From: an uncultured Elusimicrobiales bacterium
GTDB taxonomy: Bacteria > Elusimicrobiota > Elusimicrobia > Elusimicrobiales > Elusimicrobiaceae
Assembly: GCA_944324685.1 (NCBI GenBank)
Contig: CALUXG010000005.1
Span: 16,562-80,561 of the forward strand
Direction of reading: 5' to 3'
Length of the DNA: 64,000 nucleotides
Each line of letters starts with the position of its first letter. The first letter of the stretch is position 1. The notes beneath the pieces are model-generated. The model did no database searches. It had not been told where the DNA came from and saw nothing but the letters and a program-made list of their open reading frames with translations. Position numbers and translations under genes: made by a program. Below, piece after piece: positions 59,607 to 64,000 of this stretch.

Positions 59607-60884
59607 ATGACTGCCGCTATTTTATTTATTGGAATCATCTTAATCTTGGGGCGGGTTTTTTCTTCTTTGTTTGAAAAAACGCGTCTGCCGGACGTATTGC
59701 CTTTGATGGTGCTGGGAATGCTGCTTGGTCCGGTGGGCGGCTTGGTGCGTCCGGATATGTTTGGACAGGCGGGGCAAATTTTTACCACTTTGGCTTTGAT
59801 TGTGGTGCTTTTTCACAGCGGGTTGGAATTTCGCCTGTTGTCTTTGCGCGGTGCGGCCGGCCACGGCTTGTTTCTGACGACGGTGGGATTTGTGCTGGAA
59901 ACATTGGTCATTGCATGGGTGGTGCGGGTTTTTTTGCGCGTGCCGCAAATGTATGCTTTCATCGTGGGGGCCATAGTGGCCGATAATTCCACGGCGGTTA
60001 TTACACCGCTCTTGGATAAACTAAAAATAGCAGACAGAACGAAAACCATGTTGTTTTTGGAAGCCAACGTAACGGGGGTCTATTCCATTGTACTGACGCT
60101 GGCGCTGCTGGGAGTGAATGCGCACGGAGAAACATGGAGCCTGCATACCGTAGGAGTGGAAATCTTGCGTTCTTTTGGCGTCGGGGTGGGACTGAGCGTG
60201 TTGGCGGGTTTGTTCTGGATGAGCATACTAAACCGTGTTCGTGGGTTGGAAAATGCGGTTTCCCTAACTTTTGCTTTCGTGCTGCTGGTATACAGCGTCA
60301 GCGAATATATAGGAGGGGACGGCGCCATAGCCACCTTGGTATTTGGCGTGATGGTGGGCAATATGCGTTTGATAAAACGGCTGTGGCTGAAAAAGATAAA
60401 ACTGCAGACCTTGTCTTTTAACCGCGGAGAAAAAGGATTCTTTCAGGAACTGGAATTTATTTTCAAGACACTGTTTTTCGTATTTATGGGTATCAGCATT
60501 CATGTGGGAGCCGTGTCTTTGATGCTGATGGGATTATTGATTGTGGCGGTCAAATTTTTGGTGCGCGCGCCCTGCGTCAATTGGTGCAGCGGCCGGCATA
60601 CTTCCCGCAGCGATTGTGCCGTCATGTTGGCCATGTGCCCCAACGGGCTTATCAGCGCCGTGCTGGCCGCCTTGGCGGCGCAGCAGTTGGGGCCGTCCGG
60701 CCAAGTCATGCAAGACGTGGTGTATGCGGTTATCTTTTTTAGCGTGATTATGGCCAGTCTGATGTCTTTCCGTATAGAGAAAGGCGGACTGCCGTGGATA
60801 GGGCGTGCTTTTTTTGCGCGGCACGAAGAGGAATCTCTTGCGCCCGCTGTGCTGGCTAAGACTTCTCCGGATCAAGGTTTATAG
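59607..60884 (+). CDS. Cation:proton antiporter family membrane protein
   Basis: 425 aa with about 12 hydrophobic segments in the monovalent cation:proton antiporter fold: LPDVLPLMVLGMLLGPVGGL, LFHSGLEFRLLSLRG, and FIVGAIVADNSTAVITPLLD. The position where most members have an ND or DD pair reads LEANVTGVYSIVLT, without the Asp. The transport mode may therefore differ from the classic exchangers. No regulatory TrkA domain. The C-terminus overlaps the pgeF gene on the other strand by 13 nt (tail-to-tail). Confidence 0.75.
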   Translation: MTAAILFIGIILILGRVFSSLFEKTRLPDVLPLMVLGMLLGPVGGLVRPDMFGQAGQIFTTLALIVVLFHSGLEFRLLSLRGAAGHGLFLTTVGFVLETLVIAWVVRVFLRVPQMYAFIVGAIVADNSTAVITPLLDKLKIADRTKTMLFLEANVTGVYSIVLTLALLGVNAHGETWSLHTVGVEILRSFGVGVGLSVLAGLFWMSILNRVRGLENAVSLTFAFVLLVYSVSEYIGGDGAIATLVFGVMVGNMRLIKRLWLKKIKLQTLSFNRGEKGFFQELEFIFKTLFFVFMGISIHVGAVSLMLMGLLIVAVKFLVRAPCVNWCSGRHTSRSDCAVMLAMCPNGLISAVLAALAAQQLGPSGQVMQDVVYAVIFFSVIMASLMSFRIEKGGLPWIGRAFFARHEEESLAPAVLAKTSPDQGL

Positions 60885-61564
60885 ACAAAGGTCAGCATGG
60901 CGTCTTTGGTGTGTTCCCGCCGATATGAAAAGAAACGGGCTTTGTCTCCGCACGTGCAATGGTAAGGCAGGCGAATGTTTTCCGTTTTGACGCCGGCGCC
61001 GGTCAGCTGACAGGTGATTTCTTTGTTCAAATCCACATATAGTTTGCCGTTTTTGTGCAGCAGACAAGACGGGAATTTCTCCGCCACGTCTTGCTGTACT
61101 TCAAAACAACAGCTTTGTATGTGTGGCCCCGCCCATGCAGACAAATCTCCTTGTGCTCCGTTTTTTTGTAAAAGTTGGACGATTTTGGCGGGCAATTGCG
61201 CGGCGATGCCTCTCCATCCGCAATGCACCAGTGCCACGACGGAGGCTTTTTCGTCCCACACCAGCAGAGGCACGCAGTCGGCCGTCAATATGGCGGCCCC
61301 AAAGCCTTCTCCGCGCAAAATCCACCCATCCGCTTCCTGTAAAGTGCATTGCGTCTGTATGCGTTGGGCTTCCTCACGAGAGGATACGCAAATTAAGCGG
61401 TCAGAGTGTATTTGTTTGAAGCGTAAAATGTCCGTTTCGTTTATTTCTAAGGCTTTGAATAGACGGTACGTATTTTCGGCCAAACGCATATTGCCCGCGG
61501 CGCGGTCCGTCGTGCCGTGTATAACGCCTAAAGCCAATAAACGCGGATCGGAATAAAGCGGCAT
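60872..61564 (-). CDS. pgeF: Peptidoglycan editing factor / purine nucleoside-acting laccase-domain protein
   Basis: 230 aa of the YfiH/PgeF (Cu-oxidase_4) family. Metal ligands: KQIHSD, LTADCVPLL and VALVHCGWRG. Family members hydrolyse or phosphorolyse purine nucleosides and help peptidoglycan editing. Its start shares a base with the murI stop (ATGA-type overlap), so murI-pgeF form a cell-wall operon. Confidence 0.88.
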   Translation of the reverse strand: MPLYSDPRLLALGVIHGTTDRAAGNMRLAENTYRLFKALEINETDILRFKQIHSDRLICVSSREEAQRIQTQCTLQEADGWILRGEGFGAAILTADCVPLLVWDEKASVVALVHCGWRGIAAQLPAKIVQLLQKNGAQGDLSAWAGPHIQSCCFEVQQDVAEKFPSCLLHKNGKLYVDLNKEITCQLTGAGVKTENIRLPYHCTCGDKARFFSYRREHTKDAMLTFVYKP

Positions 61565-62361
61565 CAGTTGAGTTTTTTTAAGTAAACGCGGTTTAGTTCG
61601 CGTCCTAAAATATTTTTTGCCAGCCGTTTGAAACGCGCCGGCGCGTCGCTGGCGTAAATTTTCATACCGCCGCGTCCGGTAAGATTCAGCTGATCCGTCT
61701 GCGTCAGGCGTGTTTTTACTTCTTCGGCCAGCACTTCCGCTGAATCTACCAGCCGTACGTTGCGGCCTAAACGGCCGGCGATGCGTCTTTTAATAACGGG
61801 ATAATGGGTACAGCCTAAAATCATCGTGTCGGCTCCGCTGGCTATGACGCTTGCCAAATAATCGTCAATGATATATTGGCCGGCTTTTCCGTGAATCCAT
61901 CCTTCTTCTATCAGCGGCACCAAGACGGGACAGGCTTTTTGTACGGTGCGGATGCGTTTGTCCAGACGTTTTAAGGCGCGGGGATAGGCTTTGCTTTGCA
62001 CCGTGGCTTCCGTAGCGATGACGGCCACTAGACCGTTTCGGGTGCATTGGGCCGCTTTCATGGCGCCGGGCAAGATAACCCCTATCACCGGTACGGATAT
62101 TTTTTTCTGCAGTTCGGGCAAAGCCAAGGCGGAGGCCGTATTGCATGCCGCTACGATAAGTTTGACGTCTTGTTTTTGCAGAAAGCGGGCGATGTCCAGC
62201 GAAAAGCGCGTTACCGCTGCTTTGGATTTGGAGCCGTAAGGCACATTGACGGTGTCTCCAAAGTAAATAAGTTTTTCTTTGGGCAAAGTGCGGCCAAGCG
62301 TTTTCAAAATGGTTAATCCGCCCAAACCCGAATCAAATACTCCTATAGGCCGCATATCCAT
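61564..62361 (-). CDS. murI: Glutamate racemase
   Basis: Makes D-glutamate for peptidoglycan. 265 aa. Motifs: IGVFDSGLGGLTIL, YFGDTVNVPYGSKS, catalytic Cys in VAACNTASALALP and second catalytic Cys in ILGCTHYP. First gene of the murI-pgeF operon. Divergent from the kinase gene across a 100-nt gap. Confidence 0.93.
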   Translation of the reverse strand: MDMRPIGVFDSGLGGLTILKTLGRTLPKEKLIYFGDTVNVPYGSKSKAAVTRFSLDIARFLQKQDVKLIVAACNTASALALPELQKKISVPVIGVILPGAMKAAQCTRNGLVAVIATEATVQSKAYPRALKRLDKRIRTVQKACPVLVPLIEEGWIHGKAGQYIIDDYLASVIASGADTMILGCTHYPVIKRRIAGRLGRNVRLVDSAEVLAEEVKTRLTQTDQLNLTGRGGMKIYASDAPARFKRLAKNILGRELNRVYLKKLN

Positions 62362-62448
62362 ATAAGTATTATAGTAATTTGAGAGAACGTTTGTCGCCGC
62401 GCTTTCTTTTGGCGGGAGGAAACGTTATAACAAATCAAGGTTAGTTTG

Positions 62449-62463
62449 TGCTAAAATATGAAT
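62449..62463 (+). promoter_or_regulatory. Extended -10 promoter for the kinase gene
   Basis: TGCTAAAAT (TAAAAT at 62452-62457) stands 6 nt before an in-frame ATG at 62464. The ATG at 62458 lies too close to the -10 box to be within the mRNA, so the second ATG is the likely start. Confidence 0.5.
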
Positions 62464-63963
62464 ATGTTAAAAAGAGTCGCACTTTCCGCGGTGTTGCTGA
62501 TGGCGGGAGCGGTGATGTTCGCCGCGCCTGAGCAGAACGGCGCGCCGCTGATGGTGGGCGGCAGCTTTTCCAAAAAAATTCCCAGCAGTCAATCCGTTGT
62601 TTTTGACCAACAAGCGCGCGATGCAGAAATCGCCGCGCTGAATACGCGTTTGCGCAATAAGGATTTTGCGGGAACCGTACGCCGGATTAATGAATTGACG
62701 GCGCGTAATTTTTTGGATCAGAGATTTTATTTGCTCTTGGCTATTGCTTATGACGGTTTGCACCAATATGATGACGTGATTTATTCCGCGGGGGAGGCCA
62801 TCGCCGTGGCGCCTCAGGATTCGCGGGCCTATATCATGCGTGCACAGGCGTATCTGCAAACGGGGGATTTTGAACGCAGCCGCATTGATATAGAAAAAGC
62901 TTTGCGCCTGAATCCTCAATCACAGCTGGCGCTGAAAGTAAAACAGGAATTGGAAGAGAAAACACAAGCCAAACCGGCGGCCGCCTCGCGCAAAACGCTT
63001 CCCGTGCGCCGCAATGCAGAGCAGACCCCTCAATGGCTGATTTTGTATTTTGTGGCTATTGTGTTGGCCATAGCTATTTTTATTTATCTGCGCTATGAAG
63101 ACGTATTCCGCCGCGGACCGAAAACGGCGTTCAGCCGCAAAGAGGTGGAAGTCAAAGAGCAATATGAGTTTTTGCGTCAAATCGGTGAAGGTGGCATGGG
63201 TAAAGTGTATGAAGCCTATGATAAGGTGCTCAAACGGAAGGTGGCCATCAAACGCGTCCGTCCCGAATTGGTGCGCAGCGCCTATGTGCGTGAACAATTT
63301 TTGGCCGAAGCGCGCATGGTGGCGCTTTTGCGCCATCCGTGCATTGTGGAAATTTATACGGTCATAGAATCGGAAAGCAGCCTGTATTTGGTGTTTGAAT
63401 ATGTGGACGGACAGACATTGGAAACACGGCTGGATATTGACGGACGCATTCCGTTTTCGGAAGCGAAACGGATTTTTGATTACGTATGCCGCGGGCTGCA
63501 TTATGCGCATTCGCAGGATATTATTCACTGTGACTTAAAACCCGGCAATATTATGATTAAAGAAGACGGCACGGCCAAGGTCATGGATTTTGGCGTGGCT
63601 AAAAAATCCATGGACGGCAACACCGGCGCACGCACCGTAGCCGGTACGCCGGCGTATATGGCGCCGGAACAGCAAAAAGGCTTTATGCGCAAGCAGTCAG
63701 ACGTATATTCTTTGGCTTTATGCTTATATGAGGCGCTTGTCGGGCAGGTGCCTTGGAGCGTCAAGGGATTTGATATCGCCACCAAACGCGTTTATCCCCC
63801 GTCTCGTCTGGCTTCGGGCATTCCGCCGGAAGTGGATAAACTGCTGGAGGATGCCTTGCGCGAGGATCCGCGCGAACGCATACAAAGCATAGACGAGTTT
63901 TGGGCGAGGCTTAACGCCATACAGCCGCTTCCGGATGAAAAGCTGGAACAGACGCACTATTAA
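62464..63963 (+). CDS. Receptor-like Ser/Thr protein kinase with exported TPR region
   Basis: 499 aa. Signal peptide (RVALSAVLLMAGAVMFAA), a TPR region (about 50-160, including DSRAYIMRAQAYLQTGDF), one membrane helix (LILYFVAIVLAIAIFIYL, about 195-212), then a protein-kinase domain. Kinase motifs: GEGGMGKVYEA glycine loop, VAIK (Lys near 262), IIHCDLKPGN catalytic loop (non-RD; Cys replaces Arg), DFGVAK and GTPAYMAPEQ. The order sensor-TM-kinase puts the TPR outside and the kinase inside, the reverse of most bacterial Ser/Thr kinases. Divergent from murI. Confidence 0.85.
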   Translation: MLKRVALSAVLLMAGAVMFAAPEQNGAPLMVGGSFSKKIPSSQSVVFDQQARDAEIAALNTRLRNKDFAGTVRRINELTARNFLDQRFYLLLAIAYDGLHQYDDVIYSAGEAIAVAPQDSRAYIMRAQAYLQTGDFERSRIDIEKALRLNPQSQLALKVKQELEEKTQAKPAAASRKTLPVRRNAEQTPQWLILYFVAIVLAIAIFIYLRYEDVFRRGPKTAFSRKEVEVKEQYEFLRQIGEGGMGKVYEAYDKVLKRKVAIKRVRPELVRSAYVREQFLAEARMVALLRHPCIVEIYTVIESESSLYLVFEYVDGQTLETRLDIDGRIPFSEAKRIFDYVCRGLHYAHSQDIIHCDLKPGNIMIKEDGTAKVMDFGVAKKSMDGNTGARTVAGTPAYMAPEQQKGFMRKQSDVYSLALCLYEALVGQVPWSVKGFDIATKRVYPPSRLASGIPPEVDKLLEDALREDPRERIQSIDEFWARLNAIQPLPDEKLEQTHY

Positions 63964-64000
63964 CGGTTTTTAAGAGCGTATGCCATCGGCGGGACAAAAT

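Overview
The window looks like a chromosome segment of a Gram-negative-type anaerobic bacterium, most likely a gut member of the Elusimicrobiota. This is an inference. It rests on two prepilin genes whose N-terminus (GFTLIELLVVVLIIGILSAI) resembles the many pilin-like genes of Elusimicrobium, on outer-membrane barrel proteins with signal peptides, and on anaerobic, pyrophosphate-linked metabolism: a four-subunit ferredoxin-dependent 2-oxoacid oxidoreductase, a membrane pyrophosphatase and a glycine cleavage system. Core regions have intermediate GC; the accessory block from about 24.7 to 37.7 kb is visibly richer in AT.

Layout. 0-18.2 kb is mostly core: a truncated FKBP isomerase, an AI-2E family permease with a soluble histidine kinase, a barrel protein divergent from a phosphatase-like protein that has lost its metal ligands, pilin 1, rlmB, pfkA, an IspH/UbiA-like fusion, an exported M3 peptidase with a lipoprotein, pilin 2 with a repeat-built leader, hppA, and an Omp85-like protein. 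18.2-24.6 kb is a decayed accessory zone: an acetyltransferase with an amber stop, a deiminase remnant, a tandem AAA+ ATPase and poorly known genes. 24.6-37.7 kb is an integrative element. Its ends are near-identical copies of the tRNA-Asp 3' tip plus terminator, and it carries a DUF2924/large serine recombinase pair at its right end. Its cargo is a Fic protein with its own operator, a zinc-hook AAA ATPase with a partner gene, and a WYL regulator facing a structured RNA and a four-gene operon. This last locus is the best candidate for an undescribed, possibly anti-phage, system. 37.7-64 kb returns to core: tRNA-Asp, murB, pgm, a YgjP-like peptidase, gcvT-gcvH-gcvPA-gcvPB with a lipoate ligase, an M50-like peptidase, an AsmA-like protein, pyrE, an RlmI-like methylase, tRNA-Phe, msrC-like, korD-A-B-C, two duplicated coiled-coil envelope proteins, a response-regulator/GGDEF protein, an antiporter-like protein, pgeF, murI and a receptor-like Ser/Thr kinase.

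Three patterns run across genes. (1) Several transcription units have a -10 box, usually extended (TGCTANNNT), placed 6-7 nt before the ATG with no Shine-Dalgarno, which suggests leaderless mRNAs. (2) Both pilin genes follow the same element, AAGCCTTGA-N-T-N-G followed by 12-13 T and GATA. (3) Four reading-frame breaks in two genes all sit at seven-A tracts on the coding strand where eight A would restore the frame.
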